64,000 bases of DNA from Candidatus Saccharicenans sp. (GTDB taxonomy: Bacteria; Acidobacteriota; Aminicenantia; Aminicenantales; Saccharicenantaceae), in contig JAGOPD010000001.1 of the NCBI GenBank assembly GCA_017992175.1, positions 62,001 through 126,000 on the forward strand. Reading direction: 5' to 3'. Position 1 is the stretch's first letter, and each line of letters begins with the position of its first letter. Below are positions 46,048-54,462 of the stretch, piece after piece. Below the pieces are notes generated by a model that ran no database searches, was not told where the DNA came from, and saw nothing but the letters and a program-made list of their open reading frames with translations. The translations under genes and the position numbers were made by a program.

Positions 46048-46452
46048 TTGAGTCTCATCCAATATTACGGAACAGGAAAACGGAAAAATGCTATTGCCCG
46101 GGTTTTTCTTCGCTCAGGCAAGGGAGATATCACTCTCGTTGTCAATAAAAAAATTCACCCTTTTGAAGAATATTTTAAACTGGAATCGTTGCGCTCGGTC
46201 ATTCATCAGCCTTTAAGGCTGACCGAAACAGACAATAAGTTTGATATTTTTATGAGGATTGAGGGTGGAGGAATTCATGGCCAGGCAGAAGCTGTCAGAC
46301 TGGGCTTAGCCCGGGCTTTGCTTGAATTCAATAAAGAACTTAAGCCGGTCTTAAGAAATGCCGGACTGCTGACCAGGGATTCAAGAATTAAAGAGAGGAA
46401 GAAATATGGCCTGCTGGCAGCCAGAAAGGCACCACAGTATCATAAGAGATAA
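46048..46452 (+). CDS. rpsI: 30S ribosomal protein S9
   Basis: S9 (134 aa) reaches the P-site tRNA with its C-terminal tail (KKYGLLAARKAPQYHKR). YYGTGKRKNAIARVFLRSGKGDI is the N-terminal signature. It starts at a TTG five bases after TTAGGAGG, which also overlaps the L13 stop region. L13-S9 pairing is universal. Confidence 0.97.
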   Translation: MSLIQYYGTGKRKNAIARVFLRSGKGDITLVVNKKIHPFEEYFKLESLRSVIHQPLRLTETDNKFDIFMRIEGGGIHGQAEAVRLGLARALLEFNKELKPVLRNAGLLTRDSRIKERKKYGLLAARKAPQYHKR

Positions 46453-46476
46453 AGATTTAGCCGTGGAGGGATAGCT

Positions 46477-47265
46477 TTGGTTTCAGTTATGATGAAAGAA
46501 TTGTTAGAAGCTGGCGTTCACTTCGGGCATCAGACCCGGCGCTGGAATCCCAAGATGAAAGAGTTCATCTTTGGACAGAGAAACGGGATCTATATCATCG
46601 ATCTGCAGAAAACCATTAAGAATTTCAAAGAGGCTTTACAGTTTGTCCGGACAACTGCTGAAAATGGCCGCGATGTTCTATTTATCGGCACCAAGAAGCA
46701 GGCTCAGGATATTATCAGGGATTATGCCACCAAATGCGAATCGAGCTATGTAAATCAGCGCTGGCTCGGCGGCCTGCTGACCAATTTTAAAACCATCAGA
46801 GGCAGCGTTGATAAGCTGGTCGAAATGGAAGAAATGAGGGAAGACGGACGCTGGGATCTTCTGCCTAAAAAAGAGCAATACCGGCGGGAAAAAGTCTATA
46901 AAAAACTGCAGAAAAACCTGGGCGGATTGAAAAAGATGACCGAGTTGCCGGGTGCTATTTTTATTATTGATTCCTCGAAAGAAGAAATTGCCATAGCCGA
47001 AGCTAAAAAAGTTGGTATTCCTATTGTGGCGGTGGTGGATACTAATGGCAATCCGGAGGGAATAGATTATCCTATTCCTGGCAATGATGATGCCGTCAGA
47101 GCTATTGAACTTTTTGCCTCTAAAGTGGCTGAAGCGATTATTGAGGGGAAAAAGGCCAGATTAGCTCAGGGCCTGATGGAAGAGAAAAAAGAAGAAGTCT
47201 TAAATGAAGCGGCTGCCGAAGAAGCAGGGGCTGACCTGACAGATAAAGAAGAAAAAATCGACTAA
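46477..47265 (+). CDS. rpsB: 30S ribosomal protein S2
   Basis: S2 (262 aa) with [25 protein letters not shown] near the start and [17 protein letters not shown] near the end; the C-terminal ~30 residues are acidic. The TTG start is supported by GGAGGG six bases upstream; an ATG four codons later (MMKELL) is the alternative. Confidence 0.96.
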   Translation: MVSVMMKELLEAGVHFGHQTRRWNPKMKEFIFGQRNGIYIIDLQKTIKNFKEALQFVRTTAENGRDVLFIGTKKQAQDIIRDYATKCESSYVNQRWLGGLLTNFKTIRGSVDKLVEMEEMREDGRWDLLPKKEQYRREKVYKKLQKNLGGLKKMTELPGAIFIIDSSKEEIAIAEAKKVGIPIVAVVDTNGNPEGIDYPIPGNDDAVRAIELFASKVAEAIIEGKKARLAQGLMEEKKEEVLNEAAAEEAGADLTDKEEKID

Positions 47266-47285
47266 CCTATTTAAAGGAGAAAAGA

Positions 47286-47882
47286 ATGGATATTACCGCT
47301 CAACAGGTAAAAGAGTTAAGGGATAGAACAGGAATCGGGATGATGGAGTGCAAGGAAGCTCTGCAGGAATGTGGCGGAGACATTGAAAAAGCCATCGAAA
47401 TTCTGAGGAAAAAAGGCCATGCCCGGGCCCAGGAAAAGGCCGACCGGCAGGCAGCTGACGGAGCGGTTGGATCTTACATTCATGCCAATGATAGACTGGG
47501 TGTGCTGATTGAAGTCAATTGCGAAACAGATTTCGTGGCCCGTAACGATGAATTTAAGGAACTGGTCAAAAACCTGGCCATGCAAGTCGCTGCTTCTAAT
47601 CCGACTTATATTTCCAGCGAAGACGTGCCGGCCGAGATAATCGACAGAGAAAAAGAAATTATTAAAGCTCAGATTCAGGATACCAAGAAGCCACCTCAAA
47701 TTATCGAGCAGATTGTTGAAGGCAAGCTTAAGAAATTTTTTGAAGAAGTCTGCCTGCTCGATCAGCCCTACATCAGAGATGATAAAATCAAGGTCCGGGA
47801 TCTGGTTAATTCTCATATTGCTAAATTTGGTGAAAATATTAAGATCAGACGGTTTGCTCGCTTCGAGATCGGAAAATATTAG
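47286..47882 (+). CDS. tsf: Translation elongation factor Ts
   Basis: Nucleotide-exchange factor for EF-Tu. The N-terminal UBA-like domain reads VKELRDRTGIGMMECKEALQE, followed by GAVGSYIHANDRLGVLIEVNCETDFVARND. At 198 residues it is the short form, like that of Thermus, with one core subdomain. SD AAAGGAGA lies before the ATG. Confidence 0.97.
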   Translation: MDITAQQVKELRDRTGIGMMECKEALQECGGDIEKAIEILRKKGHARAQEKADRQAADGAVGSYIHANDRLGVLIEVNCETDFVARNDEFKELVKNLAMQVAASNPTYISSEDVPAEIIDREKEIIKAQIQDTKKPPQIIEQIVEGKLKKFFEEVCLLDQPYIRDDKIKVRDLVNSHIAKFGENIKIRRFARFEIGKY

Positions 47883-47898
47883 AATTGGCAGATAAATC

Positions 47899-48618
47899 AT
47901 GAGCGAGGGCCAGCCAGCTTATCGACGGGTTCTTCTGAAACTATCAGGAGAAGCTTTGCGGGGGGAACTGCCCTACGGAATAGATTTCAAACGAACCAGA
48001 GCCATAGCCCGGGAACTAAAGGACAGCCATGAGCTGGGAGTGGATATTGCTATCATGATTGGCGGAGGCAATATCTTCCGTGGCTCTCAGGGCGTAGCCG
48101 AAGGCATGGACCGGGTGACAGCCGACCACATTGGCCTGCTGGCCACAGTTATCAATGGCCTGGCTCTTCAGGATGCCCTGGAGAAAGAAGGTCTGGTTAC
48201 CAGGCTGATTTCAGCCATTGAAATAAAAGCCGTGGCTGAACCATTCATCAGAAGGCGGGTGCTCCGGCACCTGGAAAAAGGCCGGGTGGTGGTTTTTACC
48301 GCCGGTCTGGGCAGCCCCTATTTTACGACTGATACGGCAGCTGTCCTCAGAGCTCTCGAAATTAAAGCGGAAGTCATCCTCAAGGCGACTAAGGTTGATG
48401 GAGTTTATACAGCTGATCCCATGGTTGATGCCGGGGCGACCAGATTTGAATCTATCAAATTTCTGGAAGTGATGCAGCAGGAGCTCAAGGTTATGGACAG
48501 TACCGCCATCAGCCTTTGCAAGGATAACGATCTTCCTATTATTGTTTTTAACCTCAACCAGCCGGGCAATATTATGAAAGCTATTCTGGGCCAGAACGTA
48601 GGCACCAAAGTTTCATAA
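47899..48618 (+). CDS. pyrH: UMP kinase
   Basis: Hexameric amino-acid-kinase-family enzyme converting UMP to UDP (239 aa). Motifs are [41 protein letters not shown] and [13 protein letters not shown]. It stands between tsf and frr, the usual order. Confidence 0.97.
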   Translation: MSEGQPAYRRVLLKLSGEALRGELPYGIDFKRTRAIARELKDSHELGVDIAIMIGGGNIFRGSQGVAEGMDRVTADHIGLLATVINGLALQDALEKEGLVTRLISAIEIKAVAEPFIRRRVLRHLEKGRVVVFTAGLGSPYFTTDTAAVLRALEIKAEVILKATKVDGVYTADPMVDAGATRFESIKFLEVMQQELKVMDSTAISLCKDNDLPIIVFNLNQPGNIMKAILGQNVGTKVS

Positions 48619-48651
48619 CTCTGGCTAGAATAAATACAGGGAGGGCCGACC

Positions 48652-49209
48652 ATGGTTAGAGATATCCTCAAAGACACCGAAAAAAAAATGAAGGCTTCGC
48701 TTGATTATTTCCGCAAAGAGATCAGTAAACTCCGGACCGGCCGGGCCAATATCAGCCTATTTGAAGACATAAAAGTGATGTACTACGGGACCCCGACGCC
48801 CATTAATCAGGTGGCCACCATCGGAGTGCCCGATCCGACTTTAATCACTGTGCAGCCCTGGGATCCGGGCCTGATGGAAGCAGTTGATAAGGCTATCCGC
48901 TCGTCCGACCTCGGTTTTAATCCCATAAATGACGGACGGGTAATTAAAGTGCCGGTGCCGCCGCTGGATGAAGAAAGACGGAAGGAATTAGCCAGAAAAG
49001 CCGGGAAAATGCTCGAAGAAGAAAAAACTGCCCTGCGCAACATGAGAAGGGACAGCAAAGAATATATCGAAAAGCTCGAAAAGGATAAAAAGATTACCGA
49101 GGACGATAAATTTCTGGGACTGGAAAAACTACAGGAGCTGCTGGACGAGTATGTAAAACAGGCCGAAGAAATAGCTGCGGCCAAAGAGAAAGAAATCCTG
49201 GAAGGCTAA
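48652..49209 (+). CDS. frr: Ribosome recycling factor
   Basis: Splits post-termination ribosomes with EF-G. The 185-residue length is standard, with LRTGRANISLFEDIKVMYYG, RSSDLGFNPINDGRVIKVPVPPLDEERR and the long helical C-terminus. GGAGGG precedes the ATG. Its stop overlaps the convergent lolA-like gene by four bases, leaving no room for a terminator between them. Confidence 0.97.
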   Translation: MVRDILKDTEKKMKASLDYFRKEISKLRTGRANISLFEDIKVMYYGTPTPINQVATIGVPDPTLITVQPWDPGLMEAVDKAIRSSDLGFNPINDGRVIKVPVPPLDEERRKELARKAGKMLEEEKTALRNMRRDSKEYIEKLEKDKKITEDDKFLGLEKLQELLDEYVKQAEEIAAAKEKEILEG

Positions 49210-49928
49210 TCGCCTTCAATTATTTCACAATCAGCCGGGACTTTAAGTTCAAAAAGCTCATCACTCAATTTCCGGTCAAGCTTGAACTGGCTGAAATGAT
49301 ATTCAAGCTTGCTGCCGGTTGGCTCAAAGAGGATGGCTTTTAAAATCAGATAGGTTTTCCGGTCAATTTCGAGCAGCAGATAAGAATATTGGCCTGGCTC
49401 CTTGGGTGTCAGTTTGATCTGATAAACATTTTTCTGGCGGCTGGGGAAAGAGCTGGCGCTGATTTCATACCTGTCCAGCAGGTTGGAATTGCCGGAGAGC
49501 AAGCCCAGGATTTCGGTGGTCTGCCATTCAGTCTCGGCCTCTTTCTTAAGCAACTGCTTGTCGTCTGGAAAGTAAAGCCAGAGGGTCTGGCCCTTAATCA
49601 AAAAAATCTGTTTCTCAGGCGAACTGTACTCCCAGCGCATCCGGTCAGGACGGCGGATAAAGACTCTCCCCTGACCCGAAACCGGTTCCTCCACCTGAGT
49701 CGAATAATAATACTGACTGAAATTAGCTTCGAGACTGGTAACAGAGCTCAGTTTTTTCCAGAGGTTCAAGGCCACGGTTTGGGGGTCAAATTCTTGAGCC
49801 AGGGCGGGCGGCAAGCTCAACTGATAGCTTGAAAGAAGGAGAAGGATAAGGCAGGCTGCTTTCCTGCCGGATTTTAGAAAATTAAAAGCGGCCAGCCGGC
49901 CAGGGCCAGTCTTTTTTTTGCCTTCCAT
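49206..49928 (-). CDS. LolA-like outer-membrane lipoprotein carrier
   Basis: Periplasmic chaperone that moves lipoproteins from the inner to the outer membrane. A basic N-terminus and hydrophobic signal (residues ~22-44) precede the LolA fold, with TSLEANFSQYYYSTQ, GQGRVFIRRPDRMRWEYSSPEKQIFLIKG and TLWLYFPDDKQ. The 240-residue length fits. It supports an outer membrane in this organism. LolB was not seen in the window. Confidence 0.9.
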   Translation of the reverse strand: MEGKKKTGPGRLAAFNFLKSGRKAACLILLLLSSYQLSLPPALAQEFDPQTVALNLWKKLSSVTSLEANFSQYYYSTQVEEPVSGQGRVFIRRPDRMRWEYSSPEKQIFLIKGQTLWLYFPDDKQLLKKEAETEWQTTEILGLLSGNSNLLDRYEISASSFPSRQKNVYQIKLTPKEPGQYSYLLLEIDRKTYLILKAILFEPTGSKLEYHFSQFKLDRKLSDELFELKVPADCEIIEGD

Positions 49929-50030
49929 TTAGTCATACCTTTTACTTTAAGTGCCTCTATATTCTTACCGACTGGACTCATTCTGTCAATCTGGAAAGAA
50001 AAGGCGGCCATCTTCAGTCTGGAATCTTTC

Positions 50031-50059
50031 TTGACAATCGGCTGGAAAGCAGTTAAAAG
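50031..50059 (+). promoter_or_regulatory. Candidate promoter of the secreted TPR gene
   Basis: TTGACA (50031-50036), 17 bases and TAAAAG (50054-50059) lie 30 bases before the ATG at 50090. A second TTGACA on the other strand (49984-49989) faces lolA, so the two -35 boxes are back to back. Confidence 0.55.
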
Positions 50060-50089
50060 AAAAAGACCGATTTATTCAGGAGGGAATGG

Positions 50090-50884
50090 ATGATTAAAGA
50101 TTCCAGGAAGTTTGTCTGGGTATGGTTCCTCAGCCTGGGTTTACTGGCCGGGCCGGTGCTGGGGCAAACAGTCCAGGAGTTTATTAAGAGCGGCGATGAG
50201 TTTTATAATCAATGGGATGACCAGAAAGCGCTAGATGAGTATCTTAAGGCTCTTCAGCTCGAGCCGCAGAATTATGAGGCTCTGTGGAAAGCTTCACGCA
50301 GCTATACGGATCTGGCTGATGTGATTACCGGTCAGAGCAAGGAAGTTAATGCCAGAAAATTTGACCTGTATGCCAAAGGTGAAACTTATGCCCGCCGGGC
50401 AAAAGCTGTGAATCCGGATGATACCTGGGGGCATTTTTTCCTGTCAGCTTCCTTAGGCAAAAAGATCCTGCTTCAAGGTAAAAAAGAGCAAATTGATGCC
50501 TCCAAAACAGTCAAAGCTGAAATTGACCGGGCGATTGAACTCGACCCGAATAATGACCTGGCTTATCATGCTCTCGGTCGCTGGCATCGCCGGATGGCTG
50601 AAATTGGCGGGGCAAAAAGAGCTCTCGGCAGCCTGATTTATGGCTCGATTCCCAAAGGTTCTTTTGAGGAATCGGAAAAATGGCTGAAAAAAGCCTTAGA
50701 GCTCAGGCCTGACTATATCAATCATCACCTTGAGCTTGGCCGGACTTATGCCGATATGAAAAGAGAGGCTCTGGCTATTGAGGAATTCAACCAGTGTTTA
50801 GCCCTGCCTGAAAGTTGTTCAAAGGACAAAACTTTGAAGGAGGAAGCCAGGGCCGAACTGGAAAAGCTGAACAAGAAGGGCTGA
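50090..50884 (+). CDS. Secreted TPR-repeat protein
   Basis: A 264-residue protein with a signal peptide (about 1-25, ending VLGQ) and four or five TPR units, e.g. FIKSGDEFYNQWDDQKALDE and KALELRPDYINHHLELG. GGAGGG precedes the ATG. No other domain is present. It resembles other TPR proteins in the window (16438, 43723) in design but is not an obvious copy of either. Confidence 0.8.
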   Translation: MIKDSRKFVWVWFLSLGLLAGPVLGQTVQEFIKSGDEFYNQWDDQKALDEYLKALQLEPQNYEALWKASRSYTDLADVITGQSKEVNARKFDLYAKGETYARRAKAVNPDDTWGHFFLSASLGKKILLQGKKEQIDASKTVKAEIDRAIELDPNNDLAYHALGRWHRRMAEIGGAKRALGSLIYGSIPKGSFEESEKWLKKALELRPDYINHHLELGRTYADMKREALAIEEFNQCLALPESCSKDKTLKEEARAELEKLNKKG

Positions 50885-50973
50885 AAGATAATCAGGCCTG
50901 GTCTGAAAAGATTCAGGCTGGCGGCTTTAACTGACCGGTCAGGACCTGACCGCCGCCAGGCGAACTGGCTTGG

Positions 50974-51561
50974 TCAGTTAGCTTTTCTTAGCTTATACTC
51001 ATCTTCAGAAAAGACTTGAGCTTCAAAAACTTCGAGGCTGATGTTTCCCCGTCTCCACTCATCCGGCGGTAACCCGGCTTTCAAACAGCCATGACTGAGG
51101 TAAGTCTCCAGATCCCAGCCGTATTCAACCGGGACCTGAGGCAACAGTAAGCCCTGATTATAACCCTGGCTGACGATAATCCCGTGACGGCCAACAACTA
51201 CTTCTTCCGGCCGGTCAATTTTCTTTGGCCTGGTCAGGACAGAAATTTCGATGGACAATTTATCAAGTTCATCGGGGGATAAAGACGGGAAACGGTAATC
51301 CTCAGTGGCGGCGGCGATGGCCATTTCCTGAATTGTTTGATAGAGAGGTTTATAAGGCAGGGGATAACCAAGGCAGCCCCTCAACTGGCCATTGACCTTT
51401 AGGGTGACAAAAGCTCCCTGTTTTTTAGTTAGCCGGGGATGGCCCGGGCTAACGGCTGGCAGCTGGCCTTCTGTTAAATAAAGGGTGATGGTTTCCCGGG
51501 CCAATTTTAATAGGAAAACTTTCTCTTCATCAGTGAGAAAATCCGGATTGTTTTCGGTCAT
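50974..51561 (-). CDS. AMMECR1-domain protein (AmmeMemoRadiSam system A-like)
   Basis: A 195-residue AMMECR1 protein. The family signature is GCLGYPLPYKPLYQTIQEMAIAAATEDYRF, followed by EISVLTRPKKI and GIIVSQGYNQGLLLPQV. GGAGGAAG is correctly spaced for the ATG at 51561, so the ATG at 51579 is less likely. In many genomes it is linked to MEMO and radical-SAM genes; neither is visible here. The biochemical role is unresolved. Confidence 0.9.
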   Translation of the reverse strand: MTENNPDFLTDEEKVFLLKLARETITLYLTEGQLPAVSPGHPRLTKKQGAFVTLKVNGQLRGCLGYPLPYKPLYQTIQEMAIAAATEDYRFPSLSPDELDKLSIEISVLTRPKKIDRPEEVVVGRHGIIVSQGYNQGLLLPQVPVEYGWDLETYLSHGCLKAGLPPDEWRRGNISLEVFEAQVFSEDEYKLRKAN

Positions 51562-51967
51562 TTCCTTCCTCCATTTCAATCAGCAGCCGGTCAGGCCTGG
51601 CCAGATAGAAACGGCCGTTAAATCTGACTATCCGGCTTTGAAACCTGAGACCGGCTGGCCTGGCTGTTTTAATAGAGAGGATAACTTTTTCGCAGAATAG
51701 AGGCTGCTGGACATTTTTTTTCAGTTGGGCCTCCTGGCCGAAATTAAACAGGCCCAGAACCTGAAGCCGCTGCTGGCTTTCTGCCCCGGCCAGGGTTTCC
51801 GGCCGAAAAAGCCGGGATCGGGGGATGACGGCAATTTTTTGAACCAGATAAGCCTGGACCAGTTTACGGCCAAAAAGAAAACCGGAAAGATTGGCTGACG
51901 GGACCTGACTGGTATGAGCCAGAAAAAGTAAGTCTTCCCAGGGCTGGTTGAGGATGATCAGGTCCAT
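51530..51967 (-). CDS. Hypothetical protein upstream of AMMECR1
   Basis: A 145-residue protein of unknown function. It overlaps the AMMECR1 gene start by about 32 bases in another frame, and so is probably co-translated. The N-terminal half (LSGFLFGRKLVQAYLVQKIAVIP) loosely recalls a JAB/MPN fold, but the H-x-H...D zinc motif is absent. No signal peptide or membrane helix is seen. Confidence 0.6.
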   Translation of the reverse strand: MDLIILNQPWEDLLFLAHTSQVPSANLSGFLFGRKLVQAYLVQKIAVIPRSRLFRPETLAGAESQQRLQVLGLFNFGQEAQLKKNVQQPLFCEKVILSIKTARPAGLRFQSRIVRFNGRFYLARPDRLLIEMEEGNDRKQSGFSH

Positions 51968-52012
51968 TTTTTTTAATTATATCATACCTGAAACCCTCCA
52001 GCCAAAATCAAC

Positions 52013-52041
52013 TTGACGAGCTATTTAGTTTGGCATAATAT
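52013..52041 (+). promoter_or_regulatory. Candidate promoter of the MBL hydrolase gene
   Basis: TTGACG (52013-52018), 17 bases and TAATAT (52036-52041) end 14 bases before the ATG at 52056, so the transcript would have a very short leader. Confidence 0.55.
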
Positions 52042-52055
52042 CAAAACAAAAAGAG

Positions 52056-52676
52056 ATGAATTATCAACTGGTCATCGTCGGGCCGCTTGAGACTAATTGT
52101 TATCTTTTCTTCTGCCCGGAGACGAAGCAATGTGCCATTATCGATCCCGGAGCTGAGGCCGAAAAAATCTTTGAGGCTATTTCCTTCTTAAGTTTGAAAC
52201 CGGTTATTATCCTTAATACCCATGGTCATGTAGACCATACGGGAGCTAACCTTGATTTAAAGGAAAGATATCAAATCCCAATTGCCCTTCATCCCGGTGA
52301 TCTGCCCTTGCTAGAAGAGTATTTCCAGCTGGAATTTGGGTTGATGCTGGGAGCCCGGCCAGCGCCTAATCCTGACCGTCTTCTGACCGATGGCGAAAAA
52401 ATCTCTGTTGGCCGGAGTGTTCTGCAGGTAATTCACTCTCCAGGTCATAGCCCGGGCAGTGTCTGCTTTTATACTGATCATCTGCTTTTTGCCGGCGATA
52501 CTCTTTTCTCGGGGGGAGTTGGGAGGACCGACCTCCCGGGTGGTTCCTGGAAGGACTTAGCTCACTCCTTAAAAGCCAGAGTCATGACCTTACCGGATGA
52601 AACTATGGTGCTGCCCGGCCATGGGCCGAAAACGACCATCGGAGAAGAAAGAGAATCCAATCCTTATCTTGAATGA
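52056..52676 (+). CDS. Metallo-beta-lactamase-fold hydrolase (glyoxalase II-like)
   Basis: A 206-residue dinuclear metal hydrolase. The metal ligands are visible in THGHVDHTGAN, SPGHSPGS, FAGDTLFSGGVGRTDL and LPGHGPKT, all in the expected order of the glyoxalase II-like group. It lacks the C-terminal HAGH domain of true GloB, so the substrate may be another thioester or a persulfide. Its TGA overlaps the ATG of the recombinase gene. Confidence 0.92.
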   Translation: MNYQLVIVGPLETNCYLFFCPETKQCAIIDPGAEAEKIFEAISFLSLKPVIILNTHGHVDHTGANLDLKERYQIPIALHPGDLPLLEEYFQLEFGLMLGARPAPNPDRLLTDGEKISVGRSVLQVIHSPGHSPGSVCFYTDHLLFAGDTLFSGGVGRTDLPGGSWKDLAHSLKARVMTLPDETMVLPGHGPKTTIGEERESNPYLE

Positions 52677-53575
52677 AAACCAGAAAAGAATCGGCCCAGA
52701 ATTTACTCAAGACTTATGGCGGTTACCTGACAGTCGAAAAAGGCCTGTCTCCAAATACTGTTAGCTCTTATGCTCTTGATATTGAGAAGCTGCTTGGCTA
52801 TTGTTCCGGCCAGAAAAAGAGCCTGGTCAGAGCCAAGGAAGCCGAGCTGATCAACTTCATTCATCTTCAGGCCCAATCTGGCCTGTCGGCCAGGTCTTTG
52901 GCCCGGTTAGTCTCTTCGATCAAATCCTTCTACCGTTTTTTGCAGCTGGAAAATTATATTGAAACCAATCCGGCCAGCCGTTTGAGTTCTCCGGCTCTCT
53001 GGTTTACCCTGCCCCAGGTTTTAACCGAAGAAGAGGTGGTCAAACTGCTGGAACAGCCTGACCTCAACCGTCCCCAGGGCCTTAGGGACCGGGCCCTGCT
53101 TGAAATTCTCTATGGCAGCGGGCTCAGAGTGTCAGAACTGGTCAAACTTGAACTCAAGGATATCAGGCTCAGAGATGGTTTTCTGCTGTGTAAAGGGAAA
53201 GGAAACAAGGAAAGGATAGTCCCGGTCGGCCGGGCAGCCAGTCACTGGCTAAAAACTTACCTGGGGGACATCCGGCCTGGCTGGGATAAAAAGGGTTCAT
53301 CTGTAGTTTTCCTCACCAGGCGCGGTTCGGGCTTTACCCGTCAGGGAGTCTGGAAATTGCTCAAGGCCTATGGCCAGAAGGCCGGATTGTCAGAGAAAAT
53401 TCATCCCCATATTCTCCGGCACTCTTTTGCCACTCATCTTCTGGAGCACGGGGCTGACCTGCGCTCGGTTCAGATGTTGCTCGGTCACAGCCAGATTACT
53501 ACTACTCAGATTTATACCCACGTCAGCCGGGAAAGGCTCCGTCAAATTTATGACCGCTATCATCCCCGGGCCTGA
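52673..53575 (+). CDS. Tyrosine recombinase XerC/XerD-like
   Basis: Site-specific recombinase of 300 residues, probably resolving chromosome dimers at a dif site. The N-terminal SAM-like DNA-binding domain is followed by the catalytic domain with Arg in YGSGLRVSELVKL, Lys in GKGNKERIVPV, HxxR in HILRHSFATHLLEHG and the Tyr in TTQIYTHV. Nothing around it suggests an integron or phage, so a housekeeping Xer is more likely than an integrase. Confidence 0.93.
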   Translation: MKTRKESAQNLLKTYGGYLTVEKGLSPNTVSSYALDIEKLLGYCSGQKKSLVRAKEAELINFIHLQAQSGLSARSLARLVSSIKSFYRFLQLENYIETNPASRLSSPALWFTLPQVLTEEEVVKLLEQPDLNRPQGLRDRALLEILYGSGLRVSELVKLELKDIRLRDGFLLCKGKGNKERIVPVGRAASHWLKTYLGDIRPGWDKKGSSVVFLTRRGSGFTRQGVWKLLKAYGQKAGLSEKIHPHILRHSFATHLLEHGADLRSVQMLLGHSQITTTQIYTHVSRERLRQIYDRYHPRA

Positions 53576-53709
53576 TGGCCGTCTGGAATTAACCACAGAA
53601 CCTGTCACTGCTTCAGCTAGCTTTTTTACCCAGGATCAATCATTTCTAGCCGTAAGTATTTTAACCAACCGGTTGACAACCAGTCCTGGTGATGGTAGAT
53701 TGTTAAACT

Positions 53710-53753
53710 TGACAGATTAGTGTCTATACTATATAGTTTACTAAGTATACTTT
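53710..53753 (+). promoter_or_regulatory. TetR promoter overlapping two 10-bp palindromes (putative operators)
   Basis: TTGACA (53710-53715), 17 bases and TATAGT (53733-53738) form the likely promoter. The -10 box is part of the perfect palindrome ACTATATAGT (53729-53738). A second perfect palindrome AAGTATACTT lies at 53744-53753. Their centres are 15 bp apart, and both lie before the TetR start, as expected for autorepression. Another candidate promoter, TTGACA (53673) with TAGATT (53696), lies upstream. Confidence 0.7.
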
Positions 53754-53781
53754 AGAGTTTAATAAACCCAGAGGATTAAAA

Positions 53782-54462
53782 TTGAAATTAGCTGCTCAGG
53801 AACGAAAAGAGAGAATTCAGGCTGAGTATAAAAAGCTGATGCTGGCCGCAGCCGAAAGGGTCATCTGCCGCCATGGTTATCAGTCAGCTACGATGGATGA
53901 AATTGCCCGAGAAGCCGAGTTTTCGAAAGCTACCCTTTATAAATATTTTAAGAACAAGGGTGAGATTTTTCTTGAAATCATTCTCCAGTATGTGGAAGAA
54001 ATCAGAACTGAGCTGATGACTATCAGCCAATCCAAGCTCCAGCCAGAAGACAAATTAAAAAAGATTATTTTTACGGTGATAAACATCCAGAGCCGGAAGG
54101 AAAATATTGCCAGGCTCATTCTCCAGGATAAAAGCCTGCATGATTTTCTCCGCCGGATTTTTATCTCAATTAAAGAAGACAAGCAAGAATATTTACAGGC
54201 CCAGAAATATTTTAAAGCCAAAAGAGAAGAGGTCTTTGAGGCGGCCTGTAAAACCATCATTGAGGGCATCGAGAAAGGCCGGTTTATCCAGACCTCGCCA
54301 GCTCTCATTGTCAAATATGTCAGGGCGATGATTGAGGGTCTGGTTTATAGCCGTTTCTGGCAAGAAAAAAGGCTATCAGCCCAGGAGGAGACAGACCAGA
54401 TGTTCAGACTATTGATGGAGGGAATTGCTACCAAACCCGTCCAGAAGGGAGAAGCTAAATGA
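53782..54462 (+). CDS. TetR/AcrR-family transcriptional regulator of the efflux operon
   Basis: A 226-residue regulator. The N-terminal helix-turn-helix is ATMDEIAREAEFSKATLYKYF followed by KNKGEIFLEI, and the C-terminal domain is a ligand-binding helical bundle. It starts at a TTG preceded by AGAGGA. It is the first gene before tolC, adaptor and RND genes with a four-base overlap, so it probably represses its own operon until a toxic compound binds. Confidence 0.93.
   Translation: MKLAAQERKERIQAEYKKLMLAAAERVICRHGYQSATMDEIAREAEFSKATLYKYFKNKGEIFLEIILQYVEEIRTELMTISQSKLQPEDKLKKIIFTVINIQSRKENIARLILQDKSLHDFLRRIFISIKEDKQEYLQAQKYFKAKREEVFEAACKTIIEGIEKGRFIQTSPALIVKYVRAMIEGLVYSRFWQEKRLSAQEETDQMFRLLMEGIATKPVQKGEAK

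Noticed and set aside
47316-47900. A 194-residue minus-strand open frame across tsf
   Set aside because: It is the antisense shadow of EF-Ts, with no Shine-Dalgarno and no recognisable domain.
52673-53575. The tyrosine recombinase as an integrase of a mobile element
   Set aside because: No attachment-site repeats, phage genes or atypical composition surround it; a housekeeping Xer fits better.
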